A stretch of 57,847 bases of DNA. Source: Welwitschia mirabilis (Eukaryota > Gnetophyta > Gnetopsida > Welwitschiales). Under the pieces are notes generated by a model that did not search any database, was not told where the DNA came from, and was given only the letters and a program-made list of their open reading frames with translations. Position 1 is the first letter of the stretch. Each line of letters starts with the position of its first letter. Both the position numbers and the translations under genes were made by a program. The stretch covers positions 62,650,800-62,708,646 of the forward strand of contig JBOZIK010000001.1 of NCBI GenBank assembly GCA_051453625.1. Direction: 5' to 3'. Positions 48,950 to 57,816 of the stretch are shown piece after piece.

Positions 48950-49965
48950 GCTTTGTTACAAGGCTGTTACTTATTTTTCTTCTAAAGTTTTGAGTTGTGC
49001 AAGCCACATTCTCTTTTTTGTATCAAATAATTTGAGATCTTTAACTAGAATGTTTAGCATAGAAATCTGAATCTCAATAGGAAAACTGCTTTGGTGTTAT
49101 AGACTAGTAGAAATGGGGTTGTTTCTATAGCAATTTTTATTATAGTACAAAAAGTTCATAACACTAAAGACAACTTCTCATGCCATGATTTTCTATTCCT
49201 TTATAATAACTTCTTGAGGTAGTTGATTATCAGTTTATTAGTTGCCTCATCTTGTTTATTTACTTGAGGCTAATGCAAAGTTAAAATTGTTTTATCCTAA
49301 ATTTACTTAAGAAATTCCTAAATTCTAATGATTTGAACTACATACCATTATTAGTGATGATGACATAAGACATGCTAAATTTAATAATGATGTAAACAAG
49401 GATAAAATTATAGATTTTGTTTAATGTTATTTGCTATAATGATACTACTCTGACCCATTTAGAAAATTATTCTGTCATGATAAGAATAAATTCATGTTAC
49501 CCTGATGAAGTAGGCATAATAAGACTAATCAAATTTATACCTCACTTTATACAAACCAAATTGGATTAAAAGGAAAGATTTTAGTAGATAGTTGATGTAT
49601 TCTTTCTAAAAATATTTGACATGTGTGATATGTTCTCACCATCTTGAAATAGTCATCACTCATTATTTTCCAAAAGTAGCTTGGCCTTATCACATAATTC
49701 AATAGTGATCTTATCCCTGGTGGGGTTCACATAGCCTAACATGTGTCTCTTTTAAGATGTAAAGGGATTGACTTGACTTTAGTCATCTTAATAAGACTTC
49801 TTTATTTAAATTTTTGTATAATTAATCTTAAACTAGGGAAAAGTACATAACTTGATCCCTAAAGCTTTCCTTTCGTAGTGCCAAGAGATTTTCTAGTAGT
49901 TTTTGATCAGCAAGATAATTTACTAGAGTGTCGTACCACTTATTATTTGCTTTAGGATCTTTTAT
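48950..49965 (-). pseudogene. Tat-lineage Ty3/gypsy integrase, degenerate
   Basis: On the minus strand a zinc-binding region 'VNYLADQKLLENL' and 'ILKETHVRLCEPHQG' lies at about 49710-49960 (family: NYL----P, L-EIHEG-CG-H-G). Fragments of the catalytic core and the C-terminal 'SSFPIEIQISMLN' block (family: A-LPVEI----R) follow near 49060-49560. Stops and frameshifts are common. Confidence 0.8.
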
Positions 49966-50159
49966 CAACTAATCCACTTCATCTTATGATAGCTCTAGAT
50001 AAGCTACCATTAATTTTACATCAAGCAAATTTTAACTAACATCCATGCTTGTGATATAGTCTCTAAGAGATGAATCTCTAAAATATTTTTGTGTGAAGTT
50101 TGCAAGATATTTTATGAATTGATTTTTATTTCTAAGAATGGCTAAAGTTTTACATGACT

Positions 50160-50475
50160 TAAATGATAAAAAATCCTTTTTACTTTTTCATGATATGCAC
50201 CTTGGACCTCCAATTTAACTTTATGCTTCCCTAAAACTTGATTGACAACTCATTGCAAGTTGCTAGAGATGTGTAATTTTCTAAAACCTACTTTAATGGC
50301 TAACATGACCCCTCCTACTAAAGCTTTATATTTTGCAACCTTGTTTGTGTAATAAAAATTAAGCTTAAAAGATAATTATAAGATAGTTTTATTATTAAAA
50401 AATAAGATTACTCCTAAAAATCCACTATTTTAACTTGATGTGTTGTCAAAGAACATCAACAAATCCCAATTCCTT
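50160..50475 (-). pseudogene. Tat-lineage RNase H
   Basis: The best-preserved domain of this element. Read leftwards: 'WDLLMFFDNTSS', then 'SGFLGVILFFNNKTIL', then 'KLNFYYTNKVAKYKALVGGV', then 'FRKLHISSNLQxVVNQVLGK'. This matches the Tat/Athila type (W-L-FDGA, A-I-L--P, FKLNF--TNN-AEYEAL--GL, DSQLVVNQV-GE). The Glu of AEYEAL is now Lys (AKYKAL) and the DSQ Asp is Asn, so catalysis is lost. Confidence 0.9.
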
Positions 50476-51149
50476 TTTATTTTGATAATGTAAATTTCCT
50501 TATTAATGAATCCTTCAGACTCATTGAAGGTTTTACCTTGAGTTTTGACTAGAAGATCTATCATTTATTCAGTTATGTACTTTTCCTTAATTGATTTTTA
50601 TGATTGAAATTCTAAGTCAAACGTGATGAGGATCGACATCCATTTGGTCAGTGGTGTACTACTAATAGATTATTATAGTAAATGTTAGAGTAGGTTCTAA
50701 TTGCTAATCATAATTATTTTATTCATCATCATATAGTTAAAAAAATATTTATGAAGTAAATACTAAACTCAAAAATGCTTTTTTTGCATCAGTGTAGTTT
50801 TTCTTATTCTAGTGTAACTTTCTACTAATCTAGTAGATTAAATAATCTCAATGAAGTTCATCTCTTTGAAATATCATTGCACTAATTGATGATGCACTAT
50901 ATATAAAATAAAGATAAAATAGTTGATCTAGCCTAGGAAGACTTAGCATAGAAGTAGACATAAGATATTATTTAATCCTATTAAAAACTACCTTTCTTAA
51001 GCAAGTGTATGAACAACACACATCAATATGTCAAGGTTGAGATAAATTGATATATCACCTATAGCCTACCTTATAGAATCCATAGTTCTTTTAAATTCCA
51101 TGAGGATAGCATATTCGTGACTGTCTTAATCATATCTAGATCAATTTCT

Positions 51150-51900
51150 ATGTCTCTTTTCAATGCCATGAATCCTAGGAATTTTTTTGATGGCATACTG
51201 AATGCATGTTTCTTTAAGTTTAGGCATAGAATGTATTACCTTATCTACATAAAAGTTAATTTAGATCATTAGGATGATCAAAGACTATCTTTAAATTAAT
51301 TACAACATCACTAACATAATCTTTCATGTTGTGGAAGATTATGTTATGAAAGATGTATTTCATTGCATATGAGTATGTTGTGTTAGTGTTCTTTAATTCA
51401 AAAGGAATTATGACATAATAGAAGAGATCCCATGGTGTTATAAAAGTTGTTTTGTACTACTCTATGAGATTGATGACTATTTGATTATAACCTAAATAAC
51501 CATCCATGAATGATAAGATCTCATAACTAGTGGTGTTTTCTACTAGGATGTTGATGTTTAGTAAAGGATAACCATCCTTCAAGGTAATCCTATGTAAATC
51601 ATGATAATCTATGAAAATCCTAATTTAGCTATTTTTCTTTGTAATAATCATGATTTTTAACAGCCAATATAAGTAGTCTACTAGTCAGATGAAACCAGTA
51701 GTTAAAAGGTGCTCTAGGTCTTGTTTCATCACTAATGCAAGAAGAGGGTTAAGATTTTTAACATTCTATATCATTGGAATTGAGTTGGGCTTTAGGATGA
51801 TGTTATGCATGATTATCAATTTGTTGATATCTGGCATATCTTTATAATGCTAGGTGAAGATGTTCCTATTAGAATATATCACATTTTTGAGCTCAAATTT
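51150..51900 (-). pseudogene. Tat-lineage reverse transcriptase, degenerate
   Basis: Minus-strand blocks in order: 'YKDMPDINKLIIMHNIILKP', then 'LVMKQDLEHLLTTGFI', 'ILSFMDGYLGYNQIVINLIE', 'YKTTFITPWDLFYYVIIPFE', 'LKNTNTTYSYAMKYIFHNII' and the active-site box YVSD at 51307-51318 (family YVDD). These are diagnostic of Ty3/gypsy RT, Tat/Athila type (FMDGYSGYNQI, TPWG-F-Y-VMPFGLKNAGATYQRAM). It is one of the least frameshifted parts of the window. Confidence 0.95.
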
Positions 51901-52899
51901 AATCTACTGTAGTTGTTATTCATTGATATTAAGAGGTTTCTCTTAATTAGTAAGTTTTACTAGGAAGTCATATGTTGTAATCTCCTATTGTATCATCAAA
52001 GATGATTTATCTTTTCTAACTTCATTATTTCATATGCCTTGGTGTTATTCACTTATTTTCTCTTAATTTGTGAAGATAGAAGGTTTTCCTAGGGAATTGA
52101 TATAACTAAAATCACCAAGATTGAGATCAACATACCTTTTGACAGGCTGACCATCAAGAAGGAAATGCAAGGGCATGCCTAACGAACTCCTCATTATGAT
52201 GTTCTATAAGCCAAGAGATTAACATAAAAACCAATGATAAGGATTGAACTTAAAAAAACATTAAAAAATATCATAAGCTACTTTAATTGAAAGACATAAA
52301 ATGCAAAAACATGAACTATTCAGAAGAGACTTTGCTCTTACCTATATAAATTTTTTTTTAGTAAGGTTTTTGAAAAGTTTTGAAATATTACACTTTGAGA
52401 GTGTTTATAAGTGATGTGATAGCCTAAGACTTTTGCTCAACTACTGAGAACTTGCTCACTTATGTGAACGCATTATGCGTGAGGTACTTTAACTATTAAG
52501 GACCTTCTCCTTTACACTTTGACTAGGTTTTAAACTTTTGTGTCTTTTTTCACTTTTCTTTATTTTGTTTTCTTTGGTTTTTTTTTTTGCCTTTCTTTTT
52601 GGTATAGGCATATGTGCATATTTTTTTCATTGTTGTGTTTTTATGTTTATTTTGTATTGTGTTTTTTTGGTGTTTTAAAAAAAAAATTTTGGGTGAATTT
52701 TTTCTTCTCTTACTTTTTTGGAAGAATTTTAAGTTATGATCTAATTGAAAAGTTTTTGGAAGGAATGGAATCCACCCTACATATCATCTTATGAGGGTTC
52801 ACTGGATTATATTCAAAGTGCAACAAATAGAAAGTAATCTACTCAAACAATGAAGGTAATAATGAAGAAGATAATGTGGATGAGACCTTTACCTTTGCC

Positions 52900-53330
52900 A
52901 TAATGTGATTTTTTCTAGTGGTACTAAAGATTTGGATCAAATGAATTCTAGCTTTTGATGGAGAAAAGATATGATTTCCCTCATGTCCATCATCTAGAAA
53001 AGTTCTAATAATAAATTGAACACTGCTACATTATCTATTATGTGGAATTTAGTATCTTTAGCCTTCTAAGCTACTTTGATAGATAAAGTGAATGTCCATC
53101 TTAATTTATCTTTGTGATCATTAAAACCTATGGTTGTAATACTTTTCTTCACATTTAAAAGATGATCCATTTTGAGTTTCTCAAGGCATGATAACCCTAT
53201 CATATTTAATTTAACTCCATAATTGATGAAGGCTCTACTTACTTTGTTAGTCTTGATATTTAAAAATATGTAAGGTTACTCAATTATGATTGTCCTCTTG
53301 GGAATTCTCAAGATCTCATGGTGTGAGAAC
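52900..53330 (-). pseudogene. Tat-lineage aspartic protease, degenerate
   Basis: On the minus strand 'VSRAFINYGVKLNMIGLSCL' carries the altered active site NYG at 53216-53224 (family: DGG or DSGA followed by LN-L). It continues with 'TIGFNDHKDKLRWTFTLSI' and 'FHIIDNVAVFNLLLEL' (family: F-V-D----YN-LLGRPWL). It lies between gag and RT as expected. Confidence 0.8.
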
Positions 53331-54650
53331 TAGATTATTTCCTTGTCCTCTTCACTCTTTTGAATCTGCTTCTATTTTGAGGTGGCTTTCCTCTTGGGTG
53401 GTTGACTTTGATGAGGATGTAATTTTAAGATCAAGCATTTCTAACATATCCTTTTAAATGTAAGTCTATTAGGCTCAAAGACCTTAATTAATTAGACCAA
53501 ATAATGACATGCCTTATTTGATTTAGAGGTGAGTGGTTGTATAGTTACATGTAATCAAGGGATAGTATAAGTTTGAGATTATTCCACTCAAGCCATTACT
53601 TCTAATTTTTTTCTATTCTCTTAAGTGACTTGTTTTAGTGACTTCTTAGGTTAATCTTAGATTATTAGTATTACAAAGAAATTATTATTATTTTACAGCA
53701 TTGCATTTTGTGGTTGTTATAATGTAGAAGTTTAAAAGAAAAAGGGTTTTTATAGATCTCAAGCTATTCATTTATAACTAGTAGAATCATGTTAAACTTT
53801 ATGTTCTTTTTATTTTTGATGATGTCTTAGATAATGTGATTTAGGTTGAAATACTTTTTAATATGATGTTCTTGGATTTAGTGGTACTCATAATACTTTA
53901 ACTCATCATACCCTTTTGGTTTGCTCTTGTTAGATCTCTTTATTAGATCAATGATAATTGGATTACCCCCTTTTAAAGTAATGTTAAGAGGATTTGTTCC
54001 ATTGGGATATTAAGTGTTGTAAAGATCCTTCCAAGTTAAGGAATCGAAATTTAACCTTGAGGCCTATTTTGATCTTAACTTTGAGGTGTGTATGACAGTC
54101 CTAAAGGTTGTGGCAGTGGTGGAGGTTTCATTATCACGGTGAAGGATAGTATGATTGATGATAAGCTAGTTTAAGAGAAAAAGCTTATGAAGTAAAAGGA
54201 ATTTGAGGTATCATTAGAACCATCATTTAGTTGCTCCTTAGTTGGGATAGGCAATTTGGTTGAATGGGTTGATTGAAGACAATGATGTTTTTTAGGTTAT
54301 TGCCTCTAGTGTTATCATTGTCCTTTTTGGACAGTTCCCTTTGAGAGGTGTTGCCATATTTGATGGCTTCTTTTTCTTCTCCTACAACTTATATTCTCTT
54401 AGCCAAGTTGATAGCTTATTCAAAATTTTTGAAACATTACATTCTAAGTTGCTTAAATACATAAGACATGCATGACTTGGCAAAAAGATATGTCATGTGT
54501 AAGTCTATAATGGAAGTCTTTAACTATAGTGCAGTGACTCTCCACTGAGACACACTCCTGCACAATCTCATTGGACTATTGTCGCATGGTGGTAAGAGCG
54601 TCTAAGGTCATCCTCTTTGAGATACTAATTAAATAGTATTAGACAAATAT
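53331..54650 (-). pseudogene. Tat-lineage gag, C-terminal part and gag-pol linker
   Basis: Eroded minus-strand reading with short matches, such as 'FAKSCMSYVFKQLRM' and 'NFExAINLAKRIYKL' near 54400-54500. These fit the end of the retrotransposon gag domain (F-----E---------R---). A charged linker follows. The N-terminal half of gag, leader and primer-binding site are missing; the repeat at 54700 begins close by. Confidence 0.55.
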
Positions 54651-54694
54651 TTTGTGGAGTTATTTTATACTTTTGAGATATTAATTAAATAGTA

Positions 54695-55170
54695 TTTGAC
54701 ATTTCCCTCTTGTAGCTAATGAATATCCCCTGTATGAATTTGAAATAGAGACATGAATTTCAAAGTCCTTCTCTAGTGGTGTCTTTCTACTCTTCACAGC
54801 TTTGCTATGGTTGAACTGTCTCTTCCTTGTTTTGCGTCTTAGGCCTTGCCTTTTCCTCCCACCCAGTATTGTGGCCTTCGTTTTCTCTTCTTGTTTGATC
54901 ACCTTCAATGCTTCCTCCTTTGTCCCTCTCTAAATTGTTGCTGATTTGCTTTTTTATTAGCCCTGCTCTAATTCTATGGGCATCTCCTTTTTGGCATGGG
55001 AGCCTTTTGCCTCCCTTCTTCCTAGCTGTGCCACTATTTTCCTTCTTTTTCTATGCCATCATCTTCATCCGCCTTCATTGCCTTCTGTGTCACTTTGTTT
55101 TGGTCACCCCTCCTTTCTTTTCTGTGCGAGGTAATGATGGAGAAGAGGAAAAAACATGTCATCTTGGAAA
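54695..55170. repeat. Dispersed single copy of the ~550-bp repeat
   Basis: Closely matches the tandem units at 42905-45495, from 'catttccctcttgtagcta-t-aatat' and 'ttcaaagtccttct' through to 'taatgatggagaagaggaaaaaaca'. Same orientation as the array. It is less decayed than they are, with higher GC, hinting that it is younger or under different mutation pressure. It is the right-hand bracket of the Tat relic, with the array as the left-hand one, so it may be Tat LTR or untranslated sequence; this is inference. Confidence 0.75.
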
Positions 55171-55504
55171 TTAACCACTTAGCTATCTCTCCCTCATAAT
55201 CTATTAATAGATGGTTGTTATAATCACTTCAATAACATCCCATACATATTTCATACGTAAACCCCATCTTTGTAATAGTATGTGGTTAAGAAAGCACTTA
55301 CCATATTTTGACATGATATAAGGGTATTGAAATCCATTCCATGCATTAAAATAATGAGACATTTTAACAATGATTATTCTTTGGTCTATGGCATAAATTA
55401 ATGGAACAAAGTTTTTGCCATTATTTTTAAAAGAGCATCCCATCATTATTGCCTGTGTAAGAGGGTTTCAAACCACACAATTGAAGTGAAGTCCTAGATA
55501 TAAG
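55171..55504. other. Short stretch with nothing recognised
   Basis: No domain or repeat was identified; the minus-strand open frame at 55204-55446 shows no family features. Confidence 0.5.
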
Positions 55505-55690
55505 TGTTGGCATAGGTAATGCCAACATTTTAACATGGTTGAGAGAGAATCATGAGTAGCCTAAATTAGAGAACAATCCAAAAGATAATGACGGGGGAAA
55601 AGGACAAGCGATGGCAGTTACAGAAGAATCCACAAAGATGAAAAGAAGCGGGCGGTAGCACAAAGAAGAAAGCCATTCCGACATCTATAA
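55505..55690 (+). mobile_element. LTR-like sequence, left copy (partial), bracketing the histone fragments
   Basis: It starts TGTTGGCATAGGTAATGCCAAC and is homologous to 57429 onwards: 'gagagagaatcatgagtagcctaa', then 'gacgggggaaaaggacaagc', then 'gttaca-a-gaatccaca'. Similarity fades after about 55640 and may extend weakly to 'gccattccgaca' at 55684. The first bases form a perfect 8-bp stem (GTTGGCAT 55506-55513 / ATGCCAAC 55519-55526). The rest of the LTR is absent, replaced by histone-like sequence. Confidence 0.65.
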
Positions 55691-55832
55691 AAACAAGCCT
55701 GCAATTTTTGACAGATATTTTAAGAAAGGATGATACGCCGCTGTTATGGAGTACCTTGCCATTGAAAATAACTATAAATGCAAGGATATCGTTGCTGAGA
55801 AGGTGTCGATAAGAGACCAAGAAAAACGGTAA
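55690..55832 (+). pseudogene. Histone H2A-like fragment
   Basis: The diagnostic piece is YAAVMEYLA at 55734-55760, against the H2A signature Y-L-A-A-V-L-E-Y-L-A. In the same frame IRDQEKR at 55809-55829 matches A-R-D-N-K-K-T-R, though six residues further away than in H2A, and a stop follows. Upstream, in another frame, TSLQF at 55693-55707 resembles A-G-L-Q-F. The preceding 'KKKAIPTSIK' (about 55660-55690) also looks H2A-like but overlaps LTR similarity, so it is doubtful. About nine residues are missing between LQF and YAAV. A weak or chance match cannot be excluded for the upstream piece; the neighbouring H3 makes H2A likely. Confidence 0.55.
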
Positions 55833-55881
55833 TCCGGTTGTTCCTATTCCTGCCTGAGACGTTGCTTATTGCTCTTTTTGA

Positions 55882-56067
55882 AGTTGCACAGATGATCAAC
55901 CTGCAACTCTTCATTTTAGAAAATTCTGTGAATACGAAAAGAACATTGAGGTTCCCATAAGGAAGCTGCCGTTCCAGCGCCTTCTCAGAAAAGTCGCTCA
56001 TGATTTTAGGATGGATCTCAGCTTCCAGAGTGAAGCGACAAAATACAGAGCTGTGAAAGGGCGTTAG
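55882..56067 (+). pseudogene. Histone H3 core fragment (alpha-N to alpha-1)
   Basis: A 61-codon open frame ending in TAG. [17 protein letters not shown], then RMDLSFQSEA, corresponds to canonical H3 [27 protein letters not shown]. Upstream, PATLHFRKFCEYEKNIEVPI (from 55900) aligns without a gap to H3 [20 protein letters not shown] (10 identical of 20). Similarity stops after FQSEA; the alpha-2, alpha-3 and C-terminal parts are absent. The LPFQRL motif shows a canonical H3, not a plant CENH3. There is no start codon in frame and the N-terminal tail is missing. Confidence 0.92.
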
Positions 56068-56080
56068 TGTTTAAAGGTGA

Positions 56081-56254
56081 GCAGAAGTGGCCAGAACGAA
56101 GCAGAGAAAGCCAAAGTCTACTGGAGGTGCGTTTTTGAAAATACCTGGCACGCAGTATCCTCTGGACAAGAGCCATAAGGAAGGACGCCAGGAGTTCAAG
56201 ATCTCGCCAGTTAGCGTCGATGCTGCTTCGGATGTCAGCCTTAAGCAAAAATGA
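56081..56254 (+). pseudogene. Histone H3 N-terminal tail fragment (second H3)
   Basis: From 56090 the frame reads ARTKQRKPKSTGGA; the H3 tail is ARTKQTARKSTGGK (ten identical of 14, no gap). It keeps the positions equivalent to R2, K4, K9, S10 and T11. The Met codon is replaced by GTG. After about 14 codons the frame continues open to a TGA at 56252, but without clear H3 similarity. It lies downstream of the H3 core and in another frame, so it is either a second H3 copy or a rearranged piece of the first. Confidence 0.8.
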
Positions 56255-56647
56255 AAACGCGTCAAGGATCGTGTGTTCTCAGCACAGGGATCTGCCTTTC
56301 AAGCTCCATATGAGGCTCTTGAAGAATCATTGAAAGAAAACCGACTGAAACTGAATTTGTTTTCACTGTGTATTATCGTGTGCCAATTTATAGTCAGAGT
56401 CACAAGAAGAAGTTTTTGCTCAAGAAAATGGAGGTCGTGTTTGATGAGGCAGATGGAAAAGGGAGGACAGATGAATGTAAGGATCTGTAAATGGGTTGTA
56501 AAAGTACGTTACTTGCGTCGTGTTTCCATTGTGAAGTTCAAATTTTTGGTTTTGGAAAAGTTTGAAATCCATATTAGAGAACAGATTTTCATGGTTGTGC
56601 TTATGGATATAAGATTCTTTCTTGAAGACTAAGTGACAATGATTTTG
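56255..56647 (+). pseudogene. Possible histone H2B-like remnant and unassigned coding-like sequence
   Basis: SAFQAPYEALEES near 56291-56329 can be aligned to the H2B alpha-2 segment N-S-F-I-N-D-I-F-E-K-L-A-Q-E-S. After a frameshift 'ERKPTET' at 56332-56352 resembles Y-N-K-K-P-T-I-T. Identity is low. An alternative is the H3 region around A-L-Q-E-A-A-E. The rest (56353-56640) reads in two overlapping open frames, one ending 'DGKGRTDECKDL', that match nothing I recognise. GC is clearly higher than in the surrounding retroelements. Confidence 0.3.
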
Positions 56648-56663
56648 AAAAAAAAAAAAAAAA
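56648..56663 (+). repeat. Poly(A) tract of 16 A
   Basis: An uninterrupted run of 16 A between the H3/H2B-like block and the H4 fragment. It could be the tail of a reverse-transcribed polyadenylated RNA, or simple AT-rich slippage; no clear polyadenylation signal was seen just upstream. Confidence 0.7.
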
Positions 56664-56770
56664 TATTGATTCAGGACTTTGAAAATTTTACAATAGTATG
56701 AAAGATGATGATTGCAGAAAACCCCATTGCGCTAAACTGTTAAAGGAGTTTGTATTACACTCCATAAGAA

Positions 56771-56985
56771 GAAAAGGTAGGGTGAAGAAGGATTAAAGAT
56801 GGCATTTTTAAGAACAAAGAAGATGATAAAGTAGTACATAGAGAGGTGACTTACTAGAAGAGGCGTTAAAAGAATTAGTGGTTTGATTTATGAAGGAAGT
56901 TATAAGGAGTGTTGTTATGCCTATGGAGCATGCCCATCACAAGATGGTTACTGCAATGGATGTTGTATATGCTTTCAAGAAGCAG
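56771..56985 (+). pseudogene. Histone H4 pseudogene
   Basis: LTRRGVKRISGLIYE at 56850-56894 matches H4 LARRGGVKRISGLIYE. A deletion of roughly 40 bases removes most of the alpha-2 helix. The frame then shifts and EHAHHKMVTAMDVVYAFKKQ at 56926-56985 matches H4 EHARRKTVTAMDVVYALKRQ (15 of 20 identical). Upstream (56771-56849) nucleotide similarity to the Gly/Lys-rich N-terminus is weak and full of stops. The last residues (GRTLYGFGG) are lost; a T13 tract follows at 56994. Plant H4 genes are normally intronless, 103 codons, so this is a clear pseudogene. Confidence 0.93.
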
Positions 56986-57137
56986 GTTTGCAATTTTTTT
57001 TTTTTTCCGTATTTGTTGAATTCCCCCTTGGGGTGACCTGGAATGTGAAGAAGACACCTAGATCCCTTTTCAAGTTACATTTTTTATGTTTGTGTATTGT
57101 GTGGTCTGGAATTAAAATAAGGCACACCAAGTCTAGT

Positions 57138-57181
57138 TGGTTTACTTGATGGTTGTAGTTGGTTTACTTGATGGTTGTATT
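57138..57181. repeat. Tandem duplication of about 22 bases
   Basis: Two adjacent copies of 'ggtttacttgatggttgta' separated by 'gtt'. Probably replication slippage. Confidence 0.85.
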
Positions 57182-57299
57182 CTACTCTAGAGGAAATAGA
57201 GTAAAGGAAGGGAAAAACAACCTTAGAATTATGTGAGTTTGAGACATTAACAATCCATCAAAACAGGAGATGGTAAGAAATCTCCTAAGTCCTAAGAAT

Positions 57300-57428
57300 T
57301 ATTAGGAGTATGTAACTAGCCTTGCAATATCTTGGGATAAATTTGTAAATCTAAAGAACATTGTAAGATGTTTGGTATAAAATTGAATAGTGCACACATC
57401 AAGGGAGTGTTGTCGTTGAGGGGGTGAT
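57300..57428 (+). pseudogene. Possible copia pol 3' end and polypurine tract
   Basis: The plus-strand reading 'DKFVNLKNIVRCL' near 57337-57375, followed by 'acatcaagggagtgttg', resembles the end of Ty1/copia pol, where a 'K-F--LR--LG' motif precedes 'catcaagggggag'. A second purine run (gagggggtga, 57418-57427) stands one base before the right LTR copy. If correct, the right LTR is the 3' LTR of an element whose interior holds the histone fragments. Confidence 0.4.
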
Positions 57429-57802
57429 TGTGCGTATAGGTAATGCCAACATGTTAAACACGATTGAGAGAGAATCATAAGTAGCCTAAAAGAAAAATTT
57501 AAAAGATATGAAGGGGGAAGAGGACAAGCCATGTTAGTTACAAAGGAATCCACATGATCAAAAGACAAACATTTCATAAGAAAAGAGACAAGTGCCATAC
57601 AGGACAAAGACAGAGATGTTTCAAATGATGAAGAATCATGGGTAGCCTAGATTTAGGATCAACATTATGTATAAATTTGAATGAAATCTAATGGAGAAAC
57701 TGCCTCATTATAGGCCTTGGCATGGAATGTGGAGTCCCATATTTTCTCGTGGTTGCTTACTAGAGTTTTTGTTTGCATTTTATGAATCTTTTAAATCTTA
57801 CA
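57429..57802 (+). mobile_element. LTR-like sequence, right copy
   Basis: It begins tgtgcgtataggtaatgccaac, aligned base for base with the left copy at 55505, and ends ...cttaca two bases before a primer-binding site, giving 374 bases. An internal near-repeat of 'gaatcat-gtagccta' occurs at 57469 and 57629. The 5' stem-loop of the left copy is broken here by substitutions. Confidence 0.7.
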
Positions 57803-57804
57803 AG

Positions 57805-57816
57805 TGGCATCAGAGC
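57805..57816 (+). promoter_or_regulatory. Primer-binding site after the right LTR copy
   Basis: The sequence tggcatcagagc matches TGGTATCAGAGC (initiator tRNA-Met) with one difference. It means the right LTR copy is also, or instead, the 5' LTR of an element that continues beyond the window. Confidence 0.75.

Noticed and set aside
52540-52794. Phe-rich membrane-like protein on the plus strand
   Set aside because: Low-complexity T-rich DNA opposite the Tat pol relic.
54908-55174. 88-codon plus-strand hydrophobic protein
   Set aside because: It is one frame of the dispersed ~550-bp repeat; other copies of the repeat do not keep the frame open, so it is not conserved as protein.
55650-55690. 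H2A.Z-like N-terminus 'KKKAIPTSIK'
   Set aside because: Not counted as firm evidence because the same bases show weak similarity to the right LTR copy (57560-57605).
55744-56265. Overlapping minus-strand open frames of 64-85 codons
   Set aside because: They lie opposite the histone fragments and read as their antisense; no family features were seen.
56285-56400. H3 C-terminal half (A-L-Q-E-A-A-E ... L-C-A-I)
   Set aside because: The alignment needs an extra residue and has few identities; an H2B reading is equally possible, so neither was called firmly.
56401-56490. EF-hand-like motif 'FDEADGKGRTDE'
   Set aside because: The spacing of acidic residues and the glycine does not fit the 12-residue EF-hand loop, and no second hand is nearby.
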